The position numbers were made by a program, and so were the translations under genes. A DNA stretch of 18,555 bases from CAZSPL01 sp964608735 (lineage in GTDB: Bacteria; JAJVIF01; JAPKYR01; CAZSPL01), in NCBI GenBank assembly GCA_964608735.1, contig CAZSPL010000052.1, positions 1-18,555 on the forward strand, written 5' to 3'. Every line of letters starts with the position of its first letter. The first letter of the stretch is position 1. Of the stretch, positions 1 to 8,271 are shown piece by piece. The notes beneath the pieces are model-generated. The model searched no databases, was not told the origin of the DNA, and saw only the letters and a list, made by a program, of their open reading frames with translations.

Positions 1-2
1 AA

Positions 3-779
3 CCAGGTCTCATCCATCGGCTCACTGGTCGAATAGTAGACGTTATAGACCACATCCCCGCCCAGGGAATCGGGGTCCGTTGCCGTTCCGAATTCAACCT
101 CAACAAAACCGTCACCGGAATTTGCCTGCTTTATACCGCCCGGGAATTCATCCCAGGCGGGCGGCAGATTTATCGGAGTTGCTATCCTGACAAATTCATT
201 ATCGTCTTCCTTACCGAGCCCGTCCCTGGCCCTTACACCAAACATATACCCAACACCGTTATCAAGTTCGGTAACCAAATGTGGACTTCCGGCGAGCCCT
301 TCTATCTTTGTCGCCGTCTCCCAGTTGAAGTCAAATAGCTCATCGTAATAGACCGTATATGTTACCGGTTCATCGTCATCTATCGCCTCGCCCCAGAAAA
401 CGGATACCTGGAACGGGCCTGGAACCGCATCGATTATCCCAATATCATTGACCCATTCCGGTGGATTATTAGACGCAACAGGTGTTGCGGGCAGTTCGTT
501 GATATTGCCATCTTCAAGGCCGAGGGCGTCCATGGCCCGTACGCCGAAAAAATATTCCTCGCCATTCTCGAGGCCTGTATATAGATACGGTGAACCGTCG
601 ATATCCTGCTGAGGTTCCAGCGCCTCAAATTCAATCGGCGAATGCGTGGACATGTATATCGTATACACGACCGGAAGATCGGCATCGATCGCGGTCCCGT
701 AATAAACCTGGACCGCTTCATCCAGCGGGACCACGCTCACGATACCATCCGACCCGAACACCCACTTGGGCGGCTGATT
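3..779 (-). repeat. Three tandem fibronectin III-like protein repeats
   Basis: Within the lipoprotein, residues 338-440 (DNA 471-779), 441-540 (171-470) and 541-596 (3-170, cut by the edge) repeat the same plan. Each starts N-x-P-P-x-W, then an edge strand with a Y/F-G-x-A-x-D turn, a Y-T-[IV]-Y strand, a G-S-P-[YH]-L turn and a [YF]-x-F-G-V-R-A-x-D strand. Repeat length is about 100 residues. The DNA copies have diverged, so this is an old duplication and not a recent nucleotide repeat. More repeats may lie beyond the left edge. Confidence 0.75.
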
Positions 780-1790
780 CACATATGGTTCCACGGTGAC
801 ATCGACGTAATCGTACAGAATCTGGGGTTTATCCATGCTCTTTGCCTGTATTTCCAGCCTGTATGTTCCGACCGCGGCCTCGTATTCGTTGGAAAACGAC
901 CTCGACCAATGGTTTTCGCCCTGGTCGTACATCTCAAGGGTCGTCGCACCGCCGCCAAGCGAGGATATGTCGAGCTGAACATATTCGAGGTCATCCTGCC
1001 AGTCGAAAACATCGCAGCTTACGGTAGCCTGGTTTGGCGACTTCTCGTTCAGGACTCCTTCAACTTTTTCGTTGGAGATATCATAAGGGTCCTTCATATT
1101 ACCCGAGTAAGACATGTCAACCGCGAAATTTATATCGAAATTCTTCGGCGGTGGAAAATATATGTAGAAAATCCGGCTGTCGCTTATGCCGCCCGGGAAC
1201 GCCCGTAGAGGGTCCTCGATCCTGAACGCCTTGAACGGATTCTTGTGCTTCGGGTCATTGGGGTCATGCATCGTCGTATAGGCATCGGCGTTCGTAAGCT
1301 CCCGCGGATCCGCCCCACCGATAAACGGTATGCCGCGAACATCGTAGCCCGTCAAGTCGGTGGGATTCTTCAAGGTTATCTTGATCGTGTAGATATTTGT
1401 GTCGGGATCGACCCCCTGCACCAGCACCTTGAGGCAGTCATTGCATGCAGGCGGCAAGACATATGGCTTCACATTGTAGTGAGCCTCAGCGGAGCGCGAC
1501 TGCGCGACATCGACGAAGCCTGTTGCCGGATCATATGACAGGTGATACATCAGCAGCAGGACATGCCCGTCCTGCAGGCCGGTCGGCACCCCGGCTTCCG
1601 GGTCGTTCAACGCGGATGCCACCCCGCTGGACAGGTCGGAAACCTGTTCCTCGGAACCGCGGCCATCCGGCGCCTGCGCAGGGATATCCTTGGGCAGGTC
1701 GGGGATGAGCGGGCTCCCGCCCCCGGAGCATCCGTTAAATACCATGAAAATCAGAAACAAGCCTGTGATGTAAACCGCCATGCGCTTCAT
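3..1790 (-). CDS. Large lipoprotein with C-terminal fibronectin III-like repeats (partial, 3' end off the window)
   Basis: Open from an ATG at 1790 to the left edge, about 596 residues, no stop reached. The start is supported by an AAGGTGA-type ribosome site 7 bases upstream and by a lipoprotein signal: K2, R3, a hydrophobic stretch (about 5-18), then FNGC with the lipidated Cys at 21. Residues about 78-335 form a region related to the lipoprotein at 12827-14935: an H-x-N-V-x-P motif near 104, TGYDVRGI near 147-154, FAVDMSY near 222, then an Ig-like stretch (about 255-335). Three tandem repeats of about 100 residues follow, each opening with an N-x-P-P-x-W motif (338, 441, 541) and carrying Y-x-[FI]-Y and F-G-V-R-A strands, as expected of fibronectin III-like beta sandwiches; the third is cut. 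Likely anchored in the outer membrane facing the periplasm or surface. Function unknown; adhesion, carbohydrate binding or a structural role are guesses. Transcribed alone from the promoter at 1897-1925. Confidence 0.85.
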   Translation of the reverse strand, partial: MKRMAVYITGLFLIFMVFNGCSGGGSPLIPDLPKDIPAQAPDGRGSEEQVSDLSSGVASALNDPEAGVPTGLQDGHVLLLMYHLSYDPATGFVDVAQSRSAEAHYNVKPYVLPPACNDCLKVLVQGVDPDTNIYTIKITLKNPTDLTGYDVRGIPFIGGADPRELTNADAYTTMHDPNDPKHKNPFKAFRIEDPLRAFPGGISDSRIFYIYFPPPKNFDINFAVDMSYSGNMKDPYDISNEKVEGVLNEKSPNQATVSCDVFDWQDDLEYVQLDISSLGGGATTLEMYDQGENHWSRSFSNEYEAAVGTYRLEIQAKSMDKPQILYDYVDVTVEPYVNQPPKWVFGSDGIVSVVPLDEAVQVYYGTAIDADLPVVYTIYMSTHSPIEFEALEPQQDIDGSPYLYTGLENGEEYFFGVRAMDALGLEDGNINELPATPVASNNPPEWVNDIGIIDAVPGPFQVSVFWGEAIDDDEPVTYTVYYDELFDFNWETATKIEGLAGSPHLVTELDNGVGYMFGVRARDGLGKEDDNEFVRIATPINLPPAWDEFPGGIKQANSGDGFVEVEFGTATDPDSLGGDVVYNVYYSTSEPMDETW

Positions 1791-1896
1791 GATGCATTCA
1801 CCTTCCGATGAAATTTCGTCGAGGGGCACACAACCATGCCCTGCCGGTATGACCTGAGCCTTCCGCCGGGTGCATACAATCTTTCAGTTCAATAAG

Positions 1897-1925
1897 ATTA
1901 TATAATGATTTCGACCCGGCATCAA
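1897..1925 (-). promoter_or_regulatory. Sigma-70-type promoter for the FnIII lipoprotein gene
   Basis: On the minus strand, TTGATG (1925-1920), a 17-base spacer, then a perfect TATAAT (1902-1897). This lies about 107 bases upstream of the ATG at 1790 and downstream of the operon terminator at 2085-2110, so the lipoprotein is an independent unit. The rest of the 1791-2092 gap holds a short stem-loop (GCGTGT/ACACGC, about 1979-1998) and no coding region I can support. Confidence 0.6.
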
Positions 1926-2084
1926 ATGGGTTCGAGTCTTATTCGTGAAAGCCCGGATTCCCGCCTGGAAGTTTGCCGCGTGTCCTCTTAACACGCGCGC
2001 GGATACGAGTATATCCATCCACTTAATCTCATATTATTATATCAGGTTTCCCGGCGTTCCGCCTTTGGCCCGCCGGAATCGACC

Positions 2085-2110
2085 AAAAAAAAGCGCGGCA
2101 TTCGCCGCGC
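2085..2110 (-). terminator. Intrinsic terminator of the gldAFG-DUF4340 operon
   Basis: A perfect 7-bp GC stem (2093-2099 with 2104-2110, GCGCGGC/GCCGCGC) and a 4-base loop. On the minus strand it is followed directly by eight T (A run 2085-2092 on the plus strand). It starts 6 bases after the DUF4340 stop codon at 2117. Confidence 0.92.
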
Positions 2111-2116
2111 GGGATT

Positions 2117-3325
2117 TCAATCACCAATCGCCGGTACAGCCGGTTCTTCCACGTTTTCGGGCGGAGCGACCTTGGCAAGCTTCTCGCGACCCGCAAGGAG
2201 TTCACTGACATCAGGATCATTAAGCATGTAAATCGTATCGTCCCCGGTGACTGAGCTATAGTATTTACCCGCTTCTGAAGCATCGCCGATGGTCAGTTCG
2301 AATGTGCCCTCGCTTCCTTCCGCCACGATCTTCTTGACGGACGAGGCCAGGCCCGTTTTCTCGGGCGGTACGTTCGTCGGGGCGAAATCAGTGGCCTTGA
2401 GAGTGCTAAGCTTGCTGACGAGGCTGTCAAGCCTCACCTTGTCGACTTCCCAGTCCTGACCATCCACGCTCCACTCACCATCTTCACCCCTGGTGAATGC
2501 CAGATCGCCGTCAGGGGTTCCATAGAGCGTAATATGGCTGATGCCGGCGGGATCGAAAAAGAAGATGGTCTTGTCGCGCCAGGCTTGGAACGGCTTGCCG
2601 ACGAGGTTACGCCATCCGCCTTTTATCCTGTACACTTCGTCGCTGTCTTCGCTGAAACGTATATAATTTTCAGTAGAAAGCTGATCGGCGGCATTGCCAA
2701 CCAGGAAATGCGCCAGCTCCGCGCCGTCCAGATCCCGGACATCAACATCAAATGCAAGAATTGAGCTCACCTGGAACTGGTTGTGCTTTTCCTTATCGGT
2801 GCTTACGCGGATACCGTGCGGCATCTCCTTTATCATCTTAAGGACGCCGTCCACAACCTGGGATTCGTCGGCGCGATAATAGTGAAGCTTCTTCTCGGGC
2901 GCCTTGGGTTCATTTCCGGCTTCGACTTCCACAATCCCTTCCGCTTTCAATTCACCATCCGGTTCATCTATCTGCTTTTGCCCATCGGACGGCTCTTCGG
3001 TCGCGACCTCTTCGCCGGCCTCCACGGGCTCCGATGCCGCTTCCTCTACGGCCTCCCCCATCACCGGATGCTCTCCCCCGTTGGCGACCATCCAGTAACC
3101 CGCCTCTTTCTCGAACTTCACAATCCCGGTCTGAAGTCCCGTAATGGTGATGCTCGCCGCGGCATCAGGATTGAAGTCCGGGAATACTAGAGCTTCCTCC
3201 TGCGACTTGCGCTCTTCCATGGCGCGCTCCTGCCCATGGTTCTTCGAGATATATATCGCCAGGAGGACGATAAATAAACCAATCATAATTATAAAGCCGG
3301 CTTTGTTACGCAATTCTTGTTCCAC
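2117..3325 (-). CDS. DUF4340 domain-containing membrane-anchored protein
   Basis: 402 residues. A single N-terminal membrane helix (about 11-27) follows a short charged head, so the bulk is extracytoplasmic. The remainder resembles the DUF4340 family that regularly accompanies GldG-type proteins: a W-x-hydrophobic strand near 78, a VVDGVLKMIKEM helix near 157-168, and a repeat of the same fold with W315 (DGQDWEVD) and VRLDSLVSKLSTLKATDF. Residues about 84-146 are an acidic, Glu/Pro/Ala-rich low-complexity insert inside the first half of the domain. The start is a GTG at 3325 with AGGAG only 2 bases away; a TTG at 3313 is an alternative with better spacing. Last gene of the operon, 12 bases after gldG and just before a strong terminator. 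Role: unknown partner of the ABC-2 exporter. Confidence 0.85.
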   Translation of the reverse strand: MEQELRNKAGFIIMIGLFIVLLAIYISKNHGQERAMEERKSQEEALVFPDFNPDAAASITITGLQTGIVKFEKEAGYWMVANGGEHPVMGEAVEEAASEPVEAGEEVATEEPSDGQKQIDEPDGELKAEGIVEVEAGNEPKAPEKKLHYYRADESQVVDGVLKMIKEMPHGIRVSTDKEKHNQFQVSSILAFDVDVRDLDGAELAHFLVGNAADQLSTENYIRFSEDSDEVYRIKGGWRNLVGKPFQAWRDKTIFFFDPAGISHITLYGTPDGDLAFTRGEDGEWSVDGQDWEVDKVRLDSLVSKLSTLKATDFAPTNVPPEKTGLASSVKKIVAEGSEGTFELTIGDASEAGKYYSSVTGDDTIYMLNDPDVSELLAGREKLAKVAPPENVEEPAVPAIGD

Positions 3326-3337
3326 CTCTCCTGTATG

Positions 3338-4984
3338 CTACTGCACCTCAGCCGTTTTCGCCTCGACGAGTTTCCTGGTTTGCGCGCGCAGGATGAATCG
3401 TCCGAAACCTATCAGCGAAAGAAGGATGGGCACGAGGAATATTCCGGAAAACCTGATAAGGCTCTTCTCGCCGTCCGTAAGGTCGGGCTTCAGGGGCCTG
3501 TCGGTGACCGTCCGCGAACGAAGCGCCGAAAGCCCTCCGCCAAGGTTCAGGCTGTCGACCATGTTCATGAGGAATATTTCGTTCGGCGAACTCCTCCCCG
3601 GCGCGATAGCCATGTCCGAGAACGCATGCGAACAGCCGATAAGAACGATATCGGTCGGTACGCTGGTCTTGATTATCTCTCCTTGCCAGGCCGGTACGGA
3701 TACTCCTTCGGTATCCTCGACCACGGGAATTTCCCTGTCGGCAAAATATGACGTGAACACGCCGCTGAGGATGATGCCGAGATCATACTGCGACGGTTCC
3801 CCTTCGGGGGGCTTGTAATTCCTCTCCTGGAACGGCGTCGGGTCGAGACTTATCGGCTCGTCCATCGTATAAGTTTTTTCCGAAGTCTTGAAAATCGATG
3901 TCGCGGTGACATCGGCGCTCAGCTTATCATTCAGCGCTTCAACCGGCGACGCCCACGGGAGGATGAACGATTCGATGTCGGATGTGAAGGCCAGGTCGCC
4001 GAAGTAGCCTTGAACCACTTTCGGCCAGAGGGGATACCAGATCTGGACGAACGGGTTGTTCGATGGAAGATTATGGCTGTTCTGCAAATCGAGAACCAGC
4101 TTGTTGTCAACCTTGAGCCCGTAATGGGCGATGAAATCAGCCCATGGCGTGGGGGCTCTCCTCGCCCGCTGCTGTAATCCGCCCTGTTGGAGGTCAATTT
4201 CTATCGTGTCAAGCAGGAGAACGACCTTGCCCCCGCGCATGATGAACTGGTCGAGAACCGCCTTCTCCTTCGAGCCGAACGATGCCGGGCTGATGACAAT
4301 AAGCGTTTTCACTTTATCGGGTACGGGGTCCCCCCGCGACAGGTCGACATCCATGACATCGTACTGCGTCCTCAATGCCGCGCCCAAGCCCGAAAACCCG
4401 CCATCCTGGCTCATCGGCTGCATGCCGGCGCCCGCGAATACGCCAATCGTCGGTATATCCTTGGCGGTTAATTTCATGATTGCGCGCGTGAGCCTGTATT
4501 CAAGTCCCTGCAGATCGTCGAGTTGTATCGCCTCATCCTCGGTGCCGAAACTGACAAGCAGCCCGAGATAGACCTGTGCGAATTCGGTGCGCCCTTTCTC
4601 GACAACCGTCGCCTGGACCGGCTGTATCCCGCGCATGGCAAGCGCCTGGGCCGACTGCTGGTCTTCCGGGTCGGGATGCTCCTCGCGAAAGACGAAATTG
4701 GAATTTGCGCTCGCCTTGTACTCCTCGATTATATCCAGGACATCCTTGCGGATGCCCTTGATCTTCGCGGGTAAATCCGTGGAAGTATAAAGCGTGACAC
4801 GCAGCTCATCGGGAAGGTTGGCCACGACATCGCGGGATGACTGATGGATAGTGAACTCCTTGTCCTTGGTGAGATCCCAGCGGAAGTGGGCATCCGACGC
4901 AAGAATATTTATCAGTATCAGGATCCCGAGTACTATCGCGATCTCCACGATGTGGGCGGTAGCTTTAGTCATTTTACTGAACAT
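3338..4984 (-). CDS. gldG: GldG-family auxiliary protein of an ABC-2 exporter
   Basis: 548 residues. An N-terminal membrane helix (about 13-29) precedes the typical FRWDLTKDKEFTIHQSS segment, where members of this family (PF09822, 'ABC-type uncharacterized transport system') have D-L-T-x-x-x-x-x-S. A large extracytoplasmic domain follows, with GLEYRLTRAIMKLT and a GVFAGAG strand, and a second helix lies near the C-terminus (about 518-536) before a basic tail. The start ATG at 4984 has GAGGT 8 bases upstream. It lies 67 bases after the permease gene and 12 bases before the DUF4340 gene. In Bacteroidetes GldG is needed for gliding, but this gene set is widespread in non-gliding bacteria, so the symbol marks family only. 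Function here: presumed structural or coupling subunit of the exporter. Confidence 0.87.
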   Translation of the reverse strand: MFSKMTKATAHIVEIAIVLGILILINILASDAHFRWDLTKDKEFTIHQSSRDVVANLPDELRVTLYTSTDLPAKIKGIRKDVLDIIEEYKASANSNFVFREEHPDPEDQQSAQALAMRGIQPVQATVVEKGRTEFAQVYLGLLVSFGTEDEAIQLDDLQGLEYRLTRAIMKLTAKDIPTIGVFAGAGMQPMSQDGGFSGLGAALRTQYDVMDVDLSRGDPVPDKVKTLIVISPASFGSKEKAVLDQFIMRGGKVVLLLDTIEIDLQQGGLQQRARRAPTPWADFIAHYGLKVDNKLVLDLQNSHNLPSNNPFVQIWYPLWPKVVQGYFGDLAFTSDIESFILPWASPVEALNDKLSADVTATSIFKTSEKTYTMDEPISLDPTPFQERNYKPPEGEPSQYDLGIILSGVFTSYFADREIPVVEDTEGVSVPAWQGEIIKTSVPTDIVLIGCSHAFSDMAIAPGRSSPNEIFLMNMVDSLNLGGGLSALRSRTVTDRPLKPDLTDGEKSLIRFSGIFLVPILLSLIGFGRFILRAQTRKLVEAKTAEVQ

Positions 4985-5051
4985 GTTTAAAGACCTCAGC
5001 CCGGAAACTTGAATTCAAAACCATAACTTCTCTTCTATACATCTCTCTCGT

Positions 5052-5783
5052 TTAGCGCCATTTACGCGACTCCACCGAGCGCATCGTCAGGAACAGGAAG
5101 AAGAATATCAGCGACAGGTAGTAAAGTATGTCGCGGAAATCCACCACCCCCCGCCCGATCGATTGGAAATGCCCCCCAAGCCCGACGAATGCGAAGAACG
5201 GCTGTACGAGTTTCGGTAATTTCATGAGAAAGACGTCATTCTCGATTAAAAGCAGCACGGCGAGAAAGACGATGGTGATAATCAGCGCGATTATCTGGTT
5301 ATCGGTGAGGCTCGAGAAGTAAATCCCCACCGCGAGATAAGCCGCGCCGAGTAGTATGGCCCCGATATACCCGCCCCATATCGGCCCCATGTCCGGGGGA
5401 ACCTCAGCCGCGCGGACGCATATCAACGCGAGCGGGAAGCTCAGCGCCACGGGGATAATGAGGAACGCGAGAGCCGCGAGATATTTGCCCATCATGACTT
5501 CCCAGTCCTTGACCGGGAGGGTCATCACGACTTCCATCGTACCCGCGGCCCGTTCCTCCGCCCAGAGGCGCATCGTCACGGCAGGCACGAAGAACAGGAA
5601 TACCCACGGAAGCAGCGCGAAGAATCCGCGCATATCAGCCTGCCCTATCTCGAAGAAACCGGTGAAGAACAGGATACCGGTCACAATGAGAAAAACATCG
5701 ATGAAAATATATGCCACCAGGCTGTTGAAATAGTAACCAATCTCCCTTTTGAAAATCGTCTTAACCCTATTCATCCTCATCAC
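5052..5783 (-). CDS. gldF: ABC-2 type exporter permease, GldF-like
   Basis: 243 residues with about six membrane helices (roughly 22-42, 53-71, 102-124, 137-156, 162-181, 219-235). The cytoplasmic loop after helix 2 contains EERAAGTMEVVMTLPV followed by W-E-V-M-M-G-K-Y, the hallmark of ABC-2 permeases of the GldF/NosY type. The open frame begins with GTG at 5783, overlapping the ATPase gene by 17 bases; ATG codons at 5780 and 5774 are possible starts with smaller overlap. The overlap implies translational coupling with the ATPase, and the product should form the membrane half of the transporter. Substrate unknown. Confidence 0.88.
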   Translation of the reverse strand: MMRMNRVKTIFKREIGYYFNSLVAYIFIDVFLIVTGILFFTGFFEIGQADMRGFFALLPWVFLFFVPAVTMRLWAEERAAGTMEVVMTLPVKDWEVMMGKYLAALAFLIIPVALSFPLALICVRAAEVPPDMGPIWGGYIGAILLGAAYLAVGIYFSSLTDNQIIALIITIVFLAVLLLIENDVFLMKLPKLVQPFFAFVGLGGHFQSIGRGVVDFRDILYYLSLIFFFLFLTMRSVESRKWR

Positions 5784-6741
5784 CCCCCGCTTTTTTGCCC
5801 GAACGGTGTCCGGTTTTCCCCTTGGTCAGTCGCAGGAATGACTCCTCGAGCCGTGCTTCCTCCCTGCTCAGATGCGTAAGCTTGAATCCGCCCGTGACGG
5901 CAAGGTCGAATATTTTTTCGCTGATATCATCTTTCGTTCCGCTGCTGAGCACGAAGGAGTAGCCGCCGTTATGTTTCCCCTCTTCATATTTCTCGATTGT
6001 CTTGAAGTTCGACAGGTGCTCGCGTATGCGGGAGACATCGCCAAGGAATGTCACATAATAAATATCCGCGCCACGCGACATGCGTCCGAGTTCCTCGACG
6101 GTGCCCTCGGCTGTTATCTTGCCGTCGCTGATGATGATCGCCCGGTCGCATGTGACCTCGACTTCCGACAGGATGTGCGTAGACAATATGACGCACTTCT
6201 CCCGGCCTATCCGCTTGATGAGTTCCCGTATCTCGCGGTTCTGCTTCGGGTCGAGTCCCGATGTCGGTTCGTCGAGGATCAATATATCCGGGTCGTGGAT
6301 TATCGCCGCCGCCAGTCCGAGCCGCTGGCGGTATCCCTTCGAAAGCTCACCGATATTCTTGTGGATGACCCCCATAAGGCCGCAGACGGATATCATTTCC
6401 TTCAGCCTCGACTGGCGGTCTTCCTTGCTCATCGAATGCATGTCCGAGATGAACCGCAGGTAATCGAGCACGCCCATGTCGGCATAGAGCGGCGCGCCTT
6501 CGGGAAGATATCCAATTGACGCCCGCACCTGCAACGGCTCCTTCAGGATATCGTACCCGTCGACGATGGCCGTTCCCGAATCTGGGCTCAGGAAACATGT
6601 GAGGATGCGCATGGTTGTGGTCTTCCCGGCCCCGTTGGGACCGAGCAGCCCCACCACTTCGCCTTTCTCCACGGTGAAGCTGACATCGTTCACCGCTTTC
6701 GTCGGACCGAATGATTTGAAGAGATTTTTAGCTTCGATCAT
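5767..6741 (-). CDS. gldA: ABC transporter ATP-binding protein, GldA-like
   Basis: 324 residues. Walker A GPNGAGKTT (34-42), Q-loop region at IGYLPEG (75-81), signature LSKGYRQR (132-139), Walker B DILILDEPTSGLDP (151-164) and the switch His in STHILSE (188) are all intact, so it should be an active ATPase. A C-terminal extension of about 100 residues, ending in a Lys/Gly/Asp/Glu-rich tail, is usual for ATPases pairing with ABC-2 permeases. ATG at 6741. First gene of the minus-strand operon gldA-gldF-gldG-DUF4340; it powers export or remodelling by the permease encoded next. Confidence 0.93.
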   Translation of the reverse strand: MIEAKNLFKSFGPTKAVNDVSFTVEKGEVVGLLGPNGAGKTTTMRILTCFLSPDSGTAIVDGYDILKEPLQVRASIGYLPEGAPLYADMGVLDYLRFISDMHSMSKEDRQSRLKEMISVCGLMGVIHKNIGELSKGYRQRLGLAAAIIHDPDILILDEPTSGLDPKQNREIRELIKRIGREKCVILSTHILSEVEVTCDRAIIISDGKITAEGTVEELGRMSRGADIYYVTFLGDVSRIREHLSNFKTIEKYEEGKHNGGYSFVLSSGTKDDISEKIFDLAVTGGFKLTHLSREEARLEESFLRLTKGKTGHRSGKKAGGDEDE

Positions 6742-6842
6742 CTTTCAAAGCATCTCCGGTTTATTTATATGCTCAGAAACCGTCCCCCACTGTCGACCCG
6801 CCGGTTAACCCGGCAGTCCAGATGGAACTATACAGGCTTTTC

Positions 6843-6870
6843 AAAATAACACGAAAAGTCCAAATCTCAA
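6843..6870 (-). promoter_or_regulatory. Candidate promoter for the gldAFG-DUF4340 operon
   Basis: In the AT-rich gap 6742-7015, the minus strand carries TTGAGA (6870-6865), a 16-base spacer and TATTTT (6848-6843), about 100 bases upstream of the ATPase start. The -10 match is only 4 of 6, so this is a weak call. A second TTGACT further upstream (near 6930) lacks a good -10 box. I see no gene and no clear terminator in this gap. Confidence 0.3.
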
Positions 6871-7015
6871 CTAAAACAAGGCTCGTTGGGATTGAACTTC
6901 CATGTTTAAAACAACGAATTAGTCAATATGGTAGCTGAATAGACCTTCATTCACAAGGCACATATGTAATGCCTAATGTTGATTAATGTAAAAATGCTGT
7001 CATGAGGCGGGAAAT

Positions 7016-8167
7016 CTAATTGGATTCAATATTTTTCACGGCATCTATCAACGCGCCAATATCATCCGTCGTGTTGAATACCCCCGGCGAAATACGCAGC
7101 GCGCCGTCGGGGAATGTCCCGAGAGCGCGGTGAACGTACGGCGCGCAATGTAATCCCGCCCTCACGACAATCCCGAATTCCACATACAACAACGCCGCTG
7201 CTTCGGCGGGAATAATCCCTTCAATATTGAAACTCAGCACCGCTCCGCTGTCGGCATCGAAACCGGCACCGTATAGCATCATTCCGCCGACTGCGGAAAG
7301 CTTTTCATACGCCAGCCCGCAAAGTTCCAATTCATGTGCGTGAATATTCGCGATTCCCTTTTCCATGATGAATCCCAACGATTCATACAGCCCCGCAAGC
7401 CCGTGCAGGTTGGGAGTGCCGGCTTCGAATATGAACGGACGCTCCTCCGGCTGAAATTCAGCTTCCGAAAATGCCCCGGTACCACCAGCGCGGAATGGTT
7501 TCAGCGCGATATCGGGATGCACCCACAGCGCGCCGGTACCGGTCGGCCCAAGCATCCCCTTGTGCCCCGTCACGGCAAGCATCGCCGGGCCGAGCCGCGA
7601 TACGTCGATATCCACATGCCCCGCGCTCTGGGCGGCATCGACGAGAAGGGTCACGCCGTGCTTTGATGCGACTTCCGCAACGCCATAGATATCGGTGATG
7701 AATCCCGTCACATTGGAAATGTGATTGACAACAATCAGCTTTGTCCTCGGCCCGATGAGCTTCTCGATATCCGATGGATGAATCTCCGTCCGTTCATCAA
7801 CGTGCGCCACCGTGAAATTGATATCCGCTTCTCGACGCATGTGCGCGAGCGGACGCAGCACCGAGTTGTGGTCGAGCGCCGTGCATATGGCATGGTCGCC
7901 GGGTTCGAGGATACCGCGTATCGCCAGGTTCAACCCGTCGGATGCATTGAACGTCAGCGCGATATCCTTGTGCGACCCGGCGTTCAGGAATTCCGCGATG
8001 CGCGAACGCACCATGTCGGGTGTGATGACATCGCCGGGACGCTCCATCGGACCGCGCCCGTGTCCCGGGGGCTCCAGCGTCAATGCAAGGGCTACAGCTT
8101 CGGCAACCCCGTCCGGCTTGGGGAAGCTTGTCGCTGAATTGTTGAGATATATCACGCGTCGCGCCAT
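7016..8167 (-). CDS. Cysteine desulfurase family protein (class V aminotransferase)
   Basis: 383 residues. PLP fold type I enzyme of the SufS/CsdB-like 'cysteine desulfurase family' branch. Visible features: substrate-end motif YLNNSATSFPKP (6-17), DHNSVLRP near 99-106, NHISNVTG (148-155), D177 and Q180 for the PLP ring, PLP-Lys203 in TGHKGMLGPTGTG, and Cys341 in RAGLHCAPYVHR, the place of the persulfide-forming Cys. The end G-x-x-R-I-S-x-G-x-F-N-T is typical of the family. Length is normal. ATG at 8167 with AGGAT 7 bases upstream. Monocistronic, divergent from the secreted VCBS protein gene with 104 bases between. It shares the whole fold with the desulfurase at 15214-16395 but is clearly diverged, so this genome has at least two paralogs. 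Natural substrate (cysteine, selenocysteine or another) cannot be told from sequence. Confidence 0.87.
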   Translation of the reverse strand: MARRVIYLNNSATSFPKPDGVAEAVALALTLEPPGHGRGPMERPGDVITPDMVRSRIAEFLNAGSHKDIALTFNASDGLNLAIRGILEPGDHAICTALDHNSVLRPLAHMRREADINFTVAHVDERTEIHPSDIEKLIGPRTKLIVVNHISNVTGFITDIYGVAEVASKHGVTLLVDAAQSAGHVDIDVSRLGPAMLAVTGHKGMLGPTGTGALWVHPDIALKPFRAGGTGAFSEAEFQPEERPFIFEAGTPNLHGLAGLYESLGFIMEKGIANIHAHELELCGLAYEKLSAVGGMMLYGAGFDADSGAVLSFNIEGIIPAEAAALLYVEFGIVVRAGLHCAPYVHRALGTFPDGALRISPGVFNTTDDIGALIDAVKNIESN

Positions 8168-8271
8168 GGTTTAGATCCTGCTGACGAACAAGCCCATGGT
8201 ACACAGTAGAGAAGTCCGGGGCAAATGCCGAAGCGAAATGATACAATTCCTAAAAAGCCCGGGAGATTCAA

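Noticed and set aside
642..1208. 188-codon plus-strand frame opposite the FnIII lipoprotein
   Set aside because: The minus-strand frame is continuous from a lipobox signal through three repeats; the plus-strand product has no structure of its own.
1979..1998. GCGTGT/ACACGC stem-loop in the 1791-2092 gap as a terminator
   Set aside because: No T-tract follows on either strand, and the real terminator at 2085-2110 already closes the operon.
3338..6741. Gliding motility locus
   Set aside because: GldA/F/G-type proteins with DUF4340 occur broadly as a generic ABC-2 module. No other gliding or type IX secretion gene is present.
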